From assembly GCA_015055625.1 (NCBI GenBank), contig SVHU01000003.1:62001-126000 (forward strand): a stretch of DNA of 64,000 nt, read 5' to 3'. The notes beneath the pieces are model-generated. The model saw only the letters and a program-made list of their open reading frames with translations. It searched no databases and was not told the DNA's origin. Below, piece by piece: positions 43,199 to 51,823 of this stretch. Within the stretch, counting starts at the first letter, position 1; each line of letters starts with the position of its first letter. The position numbers and the translations under genes are program-made. This DNA is from Clostridiales bacterium. Its GTDB lineage: Bacteria > Bacillota > Clostridia > Christensenellales > Pumilibacteraceae.

Positions 43199-43900
43199 CT
43201 ATTTTACAAAAATGTCATCTTCAGGTCTTAACATTGTATTGGGCGCAGATCTTGGAATGTTAAAAGCAGTATATCCTTGCTCGTCGCCCGCATTACGGCT
43301 GTTTTGCGAAACCATAGTAGACGTCCACTTAAGGAAATATCTGATATCCGCAGTACTGTTTGCTTCCAAAACAAGCTGTCTGTCCGTTGTAAACTTTTCC
43401 AACATCTTTACATCAGCGTCGGGTTTGATAGCGATAGCAATCTTGGTCGCGTGTTTACCCCAAGGCAAGTTAAGCAATTTTTCAAGATTTGGCTCCCACG
43501 TATCGTTGGGCATACCGTCGGAAAGCAACACGATAATAGGCTTAAATCCACGTGTAGGCATTTTTGACGTGTCGAGCGCCATACAAAGATTATTAAGAGC
43601 CATTCCCAAAGGAGTACTTCCATTTACGTCGTTTATATCCTGATACTGAAAATCCTCGATAGCCGTTCTGTCAGTGTGCCATTTTGCAGTACCGTCGCCA
43701 AACGTCATAACTCTTACGTTTACCTGCGCTTGCGGATTTTTGCGTGCTTCTTCTTTGAGCATATAATTAAGCTCGCTCATAGCATTGTTTACCGACTGAA
43801 TTTTTGTTCCGTACATGGACCCGGACGTATCGATAACGTAAAATATATCCAAAGGTCTTTTTGCTGTTCTCGCGCTTCTTCCCATTTCTCTAATGTTCAT
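43199..43900 (-). CDS. TerY-like vWA protein of the second triad
   Basis: This 233-residue vWA protein is the closest here to classical TerY. MIDAS residues are in YVIDTSGSMYG (about 21-31), the threonine in NGSTPLGMAL and the aspartate in LLSDGMPND. The ARK and KIQSVNNAMSELNYML features after the first strand are typical of TerY. It precedes the HEPN-like gene and follows the second PP2C gene by 7 bases, giving kinase-PP2C-vWA in order. The C-terminal 30 residues are a flexible tail. Confidence 0.9.
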   Translation of the reverse strand: MNIREMGRSARTAKRPLDIFYVIDTSGSMYGTKIQSVNNAMSELNYMLKEEARKNPQAQVNVRVMTFGDGTAKWHTDRTAIEDFQYQDINDVNGSTPLGMALNNLCMALDTSKMPTRGFKPIIVLLSDGMPNDTWEPNLEKLLNLPWGKHATKIAIAIKPDADVKMLEKFTTDRQLVLEANSTADIRYFLKWTSTMVSQNSRNAGDEQGYTAFNIPRSAPNTMLRPEDDIFVK

Positions 43901-43907
43901 AATCTTC

Positions 43908-45590
43908 TTACTCCTTTGTTTTAGTCAAACTCAATTTGTTTTTGCTTATTTTAAGCGAATATTCGCTATTTATTTTTATGCTACCATCAAAACTGAACGG
44001 CGAACCGATCATTCCCATCATCATCGTCAATCTTTGATAGTTTTCTTTGCTCACTCTTTCAAACTCAATCTTATTGTCGTCTACGGACTTTACTATACCG
44101 TAAATCTCTTCTTTTTCGTACACGTCCAGCGTTCTGTCCTTCAGCCCTACGTTTGTCTGACCAAATTTAATCAGCATAAGCGGATTTTCGCTCAGGTATG
44201 CGTCCAGCTTTTCGTTATACTCTTTTAACATTTTTTCGTTCAACTCTTGCTCGATTTTATCAAAGCCTTTGGTAAAATACGATTGTATAAAGTTTGCAAA
44301 CTTGCTCGTCTTTTTCTTTGCGTCAATCAAACTCAGGTAATCTTGCTTCTTAAAACTTTCCGTAAACAGTTTTTTGGAAATCTCGTTAAACTTAGGAAGT
44401 CCGTTAACCTTTTCAACCTTTTCCGCTTCCGGAAAGTTGAATTTGTAAGGCTCGAACTTGGGTTTATACAACTTTTCCAGCTCGCTTTCTCTTTCCTTAA
44501 GTTCCTCGTCCTCTTCCTCTTTTTCCGCACTTTCCTCGCACTCGTTGCCGGGAATACCGTAAAAAGCGTCGTAGGTTGCATCTGAAACGTTAGAAGCAAT
44601 AAAACCGATTGTACAATCATCACCGCTGGAGCTAGAGCAGTTACGAAGCAAATGCGGAAGATCGGCTATAAGGGTTTGAGGCTCTTGCACAACGTTTTCG
44701 TAAAGCCCTTTGGCTATTTTTTCTATTTCCTCTCTATCTCCCACGCCGTTTAGTACACCGTCCGAGCTGAGCATTACCATCCTAAGGTCAGAGAAAACGT
44801 ATTTTTCTTTGAAATACGCAGTCGCGTTGCCTTGACAAAGCGAATACGTTACGCTTCCTACAAGCTCTTCGTCCTCGTTAAAGGGGAACCAAGCCTTATC
44901 AGACGAATCTACTACAACAATATCGCCGTCCCCTATCTGAATAAAGAAATAGTGATCTTTGTACACGCCTACGCACAATAGGGTTGCTCCGTACAAATTT
45001 CTCGGGTTACGCTTCACAGCGTTAACGTCGCGTTCCAACAAATCGTTATTAATCAATAAAAGCGCATCGTCTGAAACTTTTGCATATCCCGAAAACAATC
45101 TTTCTTTCGTAAGAGCGGGATTTGTAATAGAAGTTATTTGTGTCAAAGTTGCGCTGATAACAGTGCAAGGCTTTTCCTCTAAGTCTTTATCAACTTGTCT
45201 TTTCCACTTGTCCCAAATATTTTCCTTGACCTTTGCAAACTCCTCTTCCAGTTTAGTAACAAGGTTTTGTCTAATGGATTTTAAGCTGTCTACGTCTTCT
45301 AACTCGCCTCTATCTTGCTCAACCAATTGATTTATGGAGCTTATTCTATCCAACACTTCTTTGTGGCTTAGAATAAAATCTTCCATTTCCCTTTTTGCCA
45401 CAACGGTAGCAATTTTTGCGCCCAGAGCCGACCTGGCATACGGAGCGCCACCATGTCCGTCCGCTATTGCCAAAACCGGAACTTCGTCGTCAAAATTTAC
45501 TTCCTGATAAGAATTAGCGTCTTGACAAACTTGTCCCCTTTTATAATGATCGTCGCCTCTTACCGATGCGCCGTATAATATTTTTTTCAT
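43908..45590 (-). CDS. PP2C-family phosphatase of the second triad
   Basis: This 560-residue protein has a PP2C domain (about 1-330): VCQDAN, AIADGHGGAPYARSALG (metal-binding Asp and DGHGG), IGDGDIVVVD, SSDGVLNGVGD and GDDCTIGFI. After this comes a Glu-rich coiled coil (about 345-375) and a C-terminal domain (about 400-560) without a family I know, ending in a beta-rich segment. It is encoded 10 bases after the kinase gene and should counter it. The motifs look complete, so activity is expected. Confidence 0.9.
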   Translation of the reverse strand: MKKILYGASVRGDDHYKRGQVCQDANSYQEVNFDDEVPVLAIADGHGGAPYARSALGAKIATVVAKREMEDFILSHKEVLDRISSINQLVEQDRGELEDVDSLKSIRQNLVTKLEEEFAKVKENIWDKWKRQVDKDLEEKPCTVISATLTQITSITNPALTKERLFSGYAKVSDDALLLINNDLLERDVNAVKRNPRNLYGATLLCVGVYKDHYFFIQIGDGDIVVVDSSDKAWFPFNEDEELVGSVTYSLCQGNATAYFKEKYVFSDLRMVMLSSDGVLNGVGDREEIEKIAKGLYENVVQEPQTLIADLPHLLRNCSSSSGDDCTIGFIASNVSDATYDAFYGIPGNECEESAEKEEEDEELKERESELEKLYKPKFEPYKFNFPEAEKVEKVNGLPKFNEISKKLFTESFKKQDYLSLIDAKKKTSKFANFIQSYFTKGFDKIEQELNEKMLKEYNEKLDAYLSENPLMLIKFGQTNVGLKDRTLDVYEKEEIYGIVKSVDDNKIEFERVSKENYQRLTMMMGMIGSPFSFDGSIKINSEYSLKISKNKLSLTKTKE

Positions 45591-45600
45591 TCACTATCTC

Positions 45601-46935
45601 CTAAAATCTTATTTTGCACCTATATTGCTTGTCGTCGTTATCATAAATATAAAACTCACCGTTCTGACTAAATACTATGCTTTGATTTTTACCAATCGAT
45701 CCTCCCCTATACAGCTCAACTCCCGATACGTTTTCTATTTTTACCTTGCCTCCCTCATAAGTGACTGTAAATAAAACGCTGGGGAAATTGCCGCTAAAGT
45801 AAGGAAAATACCTTAAAAGCATATCGGTTTTAGAAGAAATTGCAACACGTTGCACCTCTTTACGGCGCCCGCCTTCGTTTGCATACACTTTTATAACGGG
45901 CGTGTTTCCCTCGTGGATAATAGTTTTTTCCTCGTGCCTGTTCACGTTATTGTTCCAACGCGCGGGCGAAAACGCCTCTTTCCATATTGAATCAGGTACT
46001 CTGTTTCTTGGCTCTTTAATACCGCCAACAAACGTCTTTATAAACAAATCACGAATTGAGTCAGGACACGCTTTCCATCTGCTTTTTACTTCATCTATAT
46101 GATTTTTGTAATCTGTACAATAATATTGCTTATCCGGCTCGGGAACGTTGTTGCAATAAATATATCTATCAAGGTTATATTTATCCGCAAAAATAAACTG
46201 CGCATTATCAGGTCCATACATTTGCAAGTCATGGTCAGGCTTATATTCGGGTATTTCAAAAACTCTAGCGCCCTCCAGCGGATGCTCGAAAAACAATATC
46301 ATAAACATTAATACCGCAAGAGAATGTAAATCAGTATATCTGTTTGGAGCATTATTCTTTTCGTCAAAAACCAATTCGGGCGCAAGAAATTTGTGCGTTC
46401 CGGTTACAAATGATTTTCCGCCGTTTGGAGTAACGTTGTCGTTATCGAATATCACAACGTCGCCGTTGTCAGTATCAAACGCTACGTTTCCGTAAGATAT
46501 ATCCTTATAACTGTAACCACTAGCGTGCAACTGACGAAAAGCTTCGCTTAGATTAGCGCATACTTTAAGCAAAATCTCATTGCTTGGCTTCCCTTCGCCA
46601 TTAAGAAAATCGCTGACAAAACAGTATTTTTCAGGAATCAACTCCATTACGTATCCAAATTGATTATTGTGCTCTACCAAATAAAGTGGCCACACGTAAG
46701 AGCGGGAATTAACAGGATTGTTTTTAAGTAGCTCTATAAGAGCGCTAAGGCTTTCTTTAAACTGAGCTTTGCAGTTTTTAGGATGATAGTATTTTAACGC
46801 GTAATCTTTACCGCCTAAACTTACGCGATATACCTCGCCCTGTCCTCCTCTGCCGATAAACTCTTTAACTGTAATTATACCGCCGGCGCAGTTTAGCGTC
46901 GTGCCTTTTTGCAATTGACAGAAATCTGATTGCAT
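45601..46935 (-). CDS. Ser/Thr protein kinase of the second triad
   Basis: This 444-residue kinase has the Gly loop IGRGGQGEVYR (about 27-37), the lysine in YALKYYH, the catalytic loop YKDISYGNVAF, where HRD becomes YKD, and a metal site DNDN in place of DFG. The THKFLAPEL and DLHSLAVLMFMILF segments continue the C-lobe. The last 100 residues form a small beta domain (VTYEGGKVKIENVSG and what follows). These altered but usable motifs are typical of kinases in TerY-P triads. It is first in the long operon and has a strong promoter. Confidence 0.88.
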   Translation of the reverse strand: MQSDFCQLQKGTTLNCAGGIITVKEFIGRGGQGEVYRVSLGGKDYALKYYHPKNCKAQFKESLSALIELLKNNPVNSRSYVWPLYLVEHNNQFGYVMELIPEKYCFVSDFLNGEGKPSNEILLKVCANLSEAFRQLHASGYSYKDISYGNVAFDTDNGDVVIFDNDNVTPNGGKSFVTGTHKFLAPELVFDEKNNAPNRYTDLHSLAVLMFMILFFEHPLEGARVFEIPEYKPDHDLQMYGPDNAQFIFADKYNLDRYIYCNNVPEPDKQYYCTDYKNHIDEVKSRWKACPDSIRDLFIKTFVGGIKEPRNRVPDSIWKEAFSPARWNNNVNRHEEKTIIHEGNTPVIKVYANEGGRRKEVQRVAISSKTDMLLRYFPYFSGNFPSVLFTVTYEGGKVKIENVSGVELYRGGSIGKNQSIVFSQNGEFYIYDNDDKQYRCKIRF

Positions 46936-46976
46936 ACATTTTCTCCTATGTTAGCTAAATAGCTGTATTTGTATAT

Positions 46977-47005
46977 ATTATATCACAAGCGCACACACTA
47001 GTCAA
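46977..47005 (-). promoter_or_regulatory. Strong sigma-A promoter of the 16-kb triad operon
   Basis: On the minus strand TTGACT (47000-47005) and a perfect TATAAT (46977-46982) are 17 bases apart. Gene gaps from here to 31018 are all under 30 bases, so one transcript may cover ten genes. A palindrome AGCTA-AA-TAGCT lies in the leader at 46953-46964. Confidence 0.8.
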
Positions 47006-47040
47006 TATATAAGTAATAAATATATTATTATTAACAATAC

Positions 47041-47138
47041 CCCTCCCCGAAAAATCAAGCATTTTCGCGCAATTTATATGCTTTTATAAATGTTTTTTAT
47101 AAAACGTAAATGCTCTTAATTTTTCTGAGGGGATAGGG
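47041..47138. repeat. Long imperfect inverted repeat between the two island operons
   Basis: Arms pair in blocks: CCCT/AGGG, CCC/GGG, GAAAAAT (47049-47055) with ATTTTTC (47119-47125), and AGCATTT (47058-47064) with AAATGCT (47107-47113). The element is about 98 bases with an AT-rich centre. No T-run follows on the minus strand, so a plain terminator is unlikely. It could be a structured RNA, a transcript end or a protein site. Confidence 0.6.
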
Positions 47139-47174
47139 TAAAATCAGCCACAAATAGAGCGTAAACTACTAGGA

Positions 47175-47963
47175 TTATTTGGCTTCGGTTTGCTTCTTTT
47201 TTGGCTCTTCCATAGCCTTTTTCAACGAAGCTTCCTCAAGCGCCTTTTCATACTCGTAGTCATCGGACTGAATAGAGAAAGACTGCTCGAAAACCTTGTC
47301 CATTCTGGCTGTGTTTGCATCAACCTCATTCTCTGTATCGACGATAAACTCGGAATTTGCTTCAAACTCCTCATAGTCAACCATACCGGTAGATTGGAAG
47401 ATATTCTCGGACACCTCTCTTGCTTTGCGAACCTCTTCTGCCAAAGCAACGTTGTTTTGGTTTTTAAGCAAAGTATTGTAATTCTTCTCCAAAACAGCAA
47501 TTCTGCTAAGCGCGATTTTGCGATCGCTGTTGAGCTTAGACCACAAGTTTTTGTTTACGCCCACAGCGCTATCCATACGCGCGGTAAGCTCGTCAACTTG
47601 ATTTCTGCACTCGGTAAGCGCGCCCATAATCTTGTAAATTTCGTCCTCGTTTAAGTTTAGACTCTCGCTTATGTCCTGTTCGCCGTTAGAAATGATTTTA
47701 TCAATATGCGAGCACTTGCTTAAAAGCAAATCTTCGTACACCTTAGACAAGTTGTCTTCCATAGTGCACAAACATCTGTTTATAGCATCCTCTTGCATTT
47801 TTGTAAGCTTAACCTTCTTTGCATCCAGCTTTATGATAATACCGTCCAGCTTACTGCCCACCTTAAACAGCTTAAGTTTGTTGACTTTTTCCTGCAAGTT
47901 CTCGATGCGCGCGATTACTCTTAAATTTACTTTCTTTCTATTAAAAAATCCAAACATATTCAT
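47175..47963 (-). CDS. Coiled-coil protein of the ESCRT-like module
   Basis: This 262-residue protein begins MFGFFNRKK, like the short basic-hydrophobic start of PspA/Vipp1 and the neighbouring Snf7-like protein, and then consists of helices with heptad patterns up to about 185, followed by an acidic region and a Lys/Glu tail. No known domain is clear. It is last in the operon with the SPFH protein, the Vps4-like ATPase and the Snf7-like protein. It could be a second ESCRT-III-like subunit or an adaptor. Confidence 0.65.
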   Translation of the reverse strand: MNMFGFFNRKKVNLRVIARIENLQEKVNKLKLFKVGSKLDGIIIKLDAKKVKLTKMQEDAINRCLCTMEDNLSKVYEDLLLSKCSHIDKIISNGEQDISESLNLNEDEIYKIMGALTECRNQVDELTARMDSAVGVNKNLWSKLNSDRKIALSRIAVLEKNYNTLLKNQNNVALAEEVRKAREVSENIFQSTGMVDYEEFEANSEFIVDTENEVDANTARMDKVFEQSFSIQSDDYEYEKALEEASLKKAMEEPKKKQTEAK

Positions 47964-47970
47964 TATCCTC

Positions 47971-48567
47971 CTAGATATTTGCCTTTTCCGCTTCCAAGCT
48001 CAAATTATCAATCGTAATTCCGTATTCGTACATTATAGTTTCGTTGATTTTGCTCATAAGTTCTTCCTCAACGTTCGTAAAATTACACAAAAAGTCGGAT
48101 ACGTTATGCTGTTTTATGTACTTAAGCACCGTTTGCTTAACGCAAAAGCCCATCTTGCTTCTGAGTTTTCCCAAAACGTATCTTGTCGTGTAAATATCGC
48201 TCTTTCCGTCCAAAAGTGAGATAAATCTATCCCCTCTTATAACGGAAAACGAAAACCACAAGCGCAAGTTGATTACAGTAGGATCTTCGCCCAATACGCG
48301 CTCTTCGGGATACTGGATATTACCTCCCCACGAGCCCTTTTGAGGCATGGCTTTAATAAAGTATATCGAACACGGATTAGAGGTTTTGTGAGGATTGAGA
48401 ACGTAGTTTTCAATCCTCTTTATCCTCTTTACTCCGTCATTGTCCACAACGATAACCTCGTACTTATCGCTTTTGGGAACGCTGTACTTTTTTGCGTTTA
48501 TAATACCAATTACCTCTACGAGATTTTGCTCTTGTATCATCAATTCGCTTTCTCTGATTTTTTCCAT
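47971..48567 (-). CDS. SPFH/band-7-like protein without membrane helix
   Basis: This 198-residue protein matches the YdjI-type SPFH family: LGEDPTVINLRLWFSFSVIRGDRF as the beta core, then YTTRYVLGKLRSKMGFCVKQTV, and the closing EYGITIDNLSLE strand that marks the end of SPFH domains. It has no membrane helix. In Bacillus and others YdjI-type proteins are encoded beside PspA-like ESCRT-III proteins and bring them to membranes. Here it stands between an AAA ATPase and coiled-coil genes, which fits the same role. Confidence 0.78.
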   Translation of the reverse strand: MEKIRESELMIQEQNLVEVIGIINAKKYSVPKSDKYEVIVVDNDGVKRIKRIENYVLNPHKTSNPCSIYFIKAMPQKGSWGGNIQYPEERVLGEDPTVINLRLWFSFSVIRGDRFISLLDGKSDIYTTRYVLGKLRSKMGFCVKQTVLKYIKQHNVSDFLCNFTNVEEELMSKINETIMYEYGITIDNLSLEAEKANI

Positions 48568-48582
48568 TAGATCTCCTATTTG

Positions 48583-50688
48583 TTATTTCAGGTTGTTAGT
48601 CATACTCCACTCGGCAAGCTTTTCTATATCGGCAATCTGAACAGACGACTTGATAGTATCCAGCGCCTTGTAAAAATCCGATTGACAGATCAGCTTGACC
48701 TTAGTGTCGATGCTTCTTACAATGGACAACTCCTCAACCTTGTCAAGCAAGTTTGTAACGTCTGAACCGTTAAAGCCTTTAGTTTTGTCCACGATCTCCT
48801 CTACGTCCACGTCCTCGCCTATCGACACAACGCCTGCCTGATAAATTTTATCTAAGCGCGACTGTATCATATATCTGCGAGCATCCTCGTCGGGAAGACC
48901 TACGTATATTCTCGTACCAAATCTACCTGGGCGAATGAACGCCGAATCCATATCCCAAGGCTTGTTGGTTGCGGCGATCAGGTACAAGATGTTTCCCTCT
49001 TCCTTACCGTAACTCTCCACACCCTGAAGCTGAGCTAAAAGTTCGCTACGAAGCTGTTTGGAGTATGAACTTTTTGTGTTCTTTTGCGCAATGGAATCCA
49101 TCTCGTCAAAGTAGATTACAGCACAGGGGAACTTTCTTGCCTGAGCAAACAACGCTCTTACCGCACGCTCGGTGTTTCCTGCGCCTTGATGCAATAAGTC
49201 GGAGGGCTTTACCGAGCAGAACTTCGCGCCAATCTCGTTGGCAATAGCTGCTGCTATCATTGTCTTCCCAGTCCCCGGAGGGCCGTAAAGCAACAAGCCT
49301 CCACCGTTCTTCTTTTGATAGCCCTCGAATGCTTCGGGGTTAGAAAGTGGCAAAAGCACTTTAACCTTAACCTCTTCCTTTACGCTGTCAAGCCCCGCAA
49401 CGTCGTCAAACGTTATGCTGGGCAACGAATCCCAGTCGAACTTGAACTCGTCGTCAGCTCCCTTTTGCTTAATAATCTCGTCCTCCGCGCTTGATAAAAG
49501 TTCGTTCTTCTTGCTTGCGTTAGTACGGCCAAAAGCGCCTAGAGCGGTAACTGGTTTTTCTTCGGTTGCGCTCTTGTCCACGTTTGATAGGGGTAGATCT
49601 TCCAGCTTTATGAGCATCAGATCGTTCTTGCCGGGATTGGATATAGACGCCACGCGTTTGGACTGGTTTGTAACGATTTTCTCGAAAAGGTTTCTCACTT
49701 CTCTACCGTTACCAAAATCCTCACGGCGGGAATTGTAGATGTTTGTGATAAGCTTCATGAGCATTTTCTGAGCAGAGGTTTCCACGGTATACTCCTCGTT
49801 TTTGCAAAATCCCATAAAGATCTTGTAAAGCTCGTCGGGAGTGTAGTCGTCGAATTTTATAAACGTCTTGAATCTGGACTTAAGACCGGGATTGGAATTA
49901 ATGAAGTTTTCCATCAACTTCTCATAGCCTGCCGCGATTACCACTAAATTCTCTCTGCTGTCTTCCATAATCTTCAGCAACGTATCGATTGCTTCTTGAC
50001 CAAAGTCGTTTCCACCCTTGTTTGCAAGAGTGTACGCCTCGTCTACAAACAACACGCCTCCGCGCGCCTTTGCGATTGCGTCCTTAGTCTTGATAGCGGT
50101 TTGTCCAACGTAGCCGGCAACAAGGTCAGCCCTGTCCACTTCCACAAAGTTAGTGCTTTGAGTAATGCCCAGCGCGTGGTAAATCTGAGCAATCAATCTT
50201 GCAATGGTAGTCTTTCCCGTGCCCGGGTTTCCGGTAAATACCAGGTGGTACGACATAGGAGGAACGCTAAGCCCCGAATCCTTTCTCATTTTGAACACTT
50301 TTATCTGCTCAATCCAGTCCTTTACCTGAGTTTTTACGGAAGATAAACCGATAAGCGAATTAAGTTTGTTAAGCGCCTCGTCCAGCGTAATATCATCCAT
50401 TACGTTAGCTTGAGTTTCAACACTGTTACCTTCGCTAACGCTTTCGCTGTTAGATGCTTGCGCCTGCTTGTTTTGAGCAATCTTCTGAGCAAGCTCGGCT
50501 AGGTCCGAAGCGCGCTTGAGTCTTTGACTTCTGAGCTTGCCCTCAGAAAGCTTTGCAAGCTTGAGTAAAGCCTCTGCCGACAATAGAATATTACGCTGAG
50601 CGGAAGCAAAGTTCTTCTTTTGAAGCTCCGTCATTCCCTTCTCGTAATAAATATTGAACGCGTCGTATAGTAATCTCGTATTTTCCAT
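48583..50688 (-). CDS. Double AAA+ ATPase: MIT-like N-terminus, CbbX/SpoVK-type AAA, Vps4/katanin-type AAA
   Basis: This 701-residue protein has three parts. Residues 8-72 form a three-helix segment (YYEKGMTELQKKNFASA, then LRSQRLKRASDLAELAQKI) that resembles MIT domains. Residues 100-345 are a CbbX/SpoVK-type AAA with Walker A GNPGTGKT (153-160) and Walker B LFVDEA. Residues 420-700 are a second AAA with ITFDDVAGL, Walker A GPPGTGKT (469-476), Walker B IYFDEMDS, ATNKPWDMD, the RPGRFGTRIY arginine finger, and a C-terminal helix DFYKALDTIKSSV that is diagnostic of the Vps4/katanin/spastin clade. It probably disassembles the Snf7-like polymer encoded just before it. The AAA calls are firm, the MIT call is moderate. 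Confidence 0.88.
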   Translation of the reverse strand: MENTRLLYDAFNIYYEKGMTELQKKNFASAQRNILLSAEALLKLAKLSEGKLRSQRLKRASDLAELAQKIAQNKQAQASNSESVSEGNSVETQANVMDDITLDEALNKLNSLIGLSSVKTQVKDWIEQIKVFKMRKDSGLSVPPMSYHLVFTGNPGTGKTTIARLIAQIYHALGITQSTNFVEVDRADLVAGYVGQTAIKTKDAIAKARGGVLFVDEAYTLANKGGNDFGQEAIDTLLKIMEDSRENLVVIAAGYEKLMENFINSNPGLKSRFKTFIKFDDYTPDELYKIFMGFCKNEEYTVETSAQKMLMKLITNIYNSRREDFGNGREVRNLFEKIVTNQSKRVASISNPGKNDLMLIKLEDLPLSNVDKSATEEKPVTALGAFGRTNASKKNELLSSAEDEIIKQKGADDEFKFDWDSLPSITFDDVAGLDSVKEEVKVKVLLPLSNPEAFEGYQKKNGGGLLLYGPPGTGKTMIAAAIANEIGAKFCSVKPSDLLHQGAGNTERAVRALFAQARKFPCAVIYFDEMDSIAQKNTKSSYSKQLRSELLAQLQGVESYGKEEGNILYLIAATNKPWDMDSAFIRPGRFGTRIYVGLPDEDARRYMIQSRLDKIYQAGVVSIGEDVDVEEIVDKTKGFNGSDVTNLLDKVEELSIVRSIDTKVKLICQSDFYKALDTIKSSVQIADIEKLAEWSMTNNLK

Positions 50689-50712
50689 ATCATTAACTCC
50701 TTAATATTAGTC

Positions 50713-51351
50713 TTAGACCTGAAGTCTTGCCTGAATATCGTTGATCTTCTTGTCTATTTCCTGGTCAATTTCATTCTCGGCTTCAACCGCTCCGTTATTG
50801 ATAAGCGAATCGATCTCTTCCTCGGAAATGTTAGAATCCAGCCCGTCGAAGCCCTGAATACTTTCGGTTGCCGTTTCTAAGAATGCGTCAAGCGCCTGGT
50901 ACTGACCTGCGTTGTTGGCTAACGCTTTTTCGTACGCCGACTGAGCTTTTACCATATCGAAGCTGGATGTGATATCCTTCATTTGCTCGGAAATAGTGTT
51001 CATACCGCCCACAAAATCCCCGATAATCTTGTTAAGATCGTTTAGTTGCATGGATATCTCGAAATTTGCGATCATAGTGTCTACAACCTTTTGCTTGCTT
51101 AAGCACATCTTTAAGCCGGTCTTTGCAAGAGCGCACGTTTGTCCGTCGCCCACCAAAGTTGCCTTTCTTGCCTTTTCGATGTACTCTTTCTTCATTCGTT
51201 CAAGCTTTGTGGATTGAGTCTTCATTGCCGACAAAGTCTTCTTGATATTTATCTTTGCCTGAAGCTCTTTCTCCAGCTTTTCAGCCTGCTCTTTCTCTAA
51301 ACGAACTCTCTTCTTCTCTTCTTTTCTTTTCTTGATTCCAAAAATATCCAT
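50713..51351 (-). CDS. Snf7/ESCRT-III-like coiled-coil protein
   Basis: This 212-residue protein begins MDIFGIKKRK, then has long charged helices (about 8-65), a break with GDGQTCALAKTGLKMC in the place where CHMP proteins have G-[ND]-x-x-x-A-[RL], a helix up to about 140, and a C-terminal acidic helix (ISEEEIDSLINNG, 175-187) with an amphipathic end like a MIT-interacting motif. Length, order of basic N-half and acidic C-half, and neighbours match ESCRT-III (Snf7/CHMP, PspA, Vipp1). Sequence identity is low, so this is a fold inference that structure prediction can settle. Confidence 0.65.
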   Translation of the reverse strand: MDIFGIKKRKEEKKRVRLEKEQAEKLEKELQAKINIKKTLSAMKTQSTKLERMKKEYIEKARKATLVGDGQTCALAKTGLKMCLSKQKVVDTMIANFEISMQLNDLNKIIGDFVGGMNTISEQMKDITSSFDMVKAQSAYEKALANNAGQYQALDAFLETATESIQGFDGLDSNISEEEIDSLINNGAVEAENEIDQEIDKKINDIQARLQV

Positions 51352-51355
51352 TTTC

Positions 51356-51481
51356 TTAACCTCTCTTTAATTTTTTTGTAAAATAACCAACCACTTTTGG
51401 AGCAACGTTGAGATAAGTCAACGCGCAACCTATTGCTACTAAACTTATACTAACTATTAAATTGTAAATTTTTTTGAGCAT
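51356..51481 (-). CDS. Small membrane peptide of 41 residues at the head of the ESCRT-like operon
   Basis: A short frame from the ATG at 51481, behind GGAG at a spacing of 6 bases, ends 4 bases before the ATG of the Snf7-like gene. The peptide has MLKK, one membrane helix (about residues 6-24, NLIVSISLVAIGCALTYL), and a basic end (KKLKRG), so it should span the membrane with its Lys-rich tail in the cytoplasm. It is cotranscribed with the membrane-remodelling module and may anchor it. I know no family. Confidence 0.6.
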   Translation of the reverse strand: MLKKIYNLIVSISLVAIGCALTYLNVAPKVVGYFTKKLKRG

Positions 51482-51560
51482 AAACTTCTCCATAAAATTT
51501 TTTTGCAAACGACCTCATTCTCTTAGCATCAAAAGCAAGCGCGGTGTCTTTTACGAGAAA

Positions 51561-51589
51561 ATTATAACATATACCAAACTATTTGTATA
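51561..51589 (-). promoter_or_regulatory. Promoter of the ESCRT-like operon
   Basis: On the minus strand TATACA (51584-51589) and a perfect TATAAT (51561-51566) are 17 bases apart, about 75 bases before the small peptide ATG. Confidence 0.6.
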
Positions 51590-51735
51590 TATACTTAAAA
51601 ATATTTATTATGTTCCTATTTCAAGGCTATTTTATAGATTTTTGCCACATATAGTTCCTGCTCAATACATATCTGTGGCGAAAATATTTATAATAAAATA
51701 ATGTCGTTCCTAACTAAGATTAGATACGACGTTAC

Positions 51736-51766
51736 AAAAAAAGACAACCGCCTTTAACGATTGCCT
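51736..51766 (-). terminator. Terminator after the WYL gene
   Basis: On the minus strand AGGCAATCG (51766-51758) pairs with CGGTTGTCT (51750-51742) with two G-U pairs, followed by seven Ts. It separates the WYL unit from the ESCRT-like operon; the remaining gap to 51590 holds nothing else seen. Confidence 0.8.
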
Positions 51767-51823
51767 TGCTTTGCTATTTTATTGTTTGACTTAACTGAAT
51801 TTAAGCGTACTATTTAAGAAAAA

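Noticed and set aside
31018..46935. A classical tellurite resistance (ter) operon
   Set aside because: The triads match TerY-P partners, but no TerD, TerB or TerC protein is encoded here.
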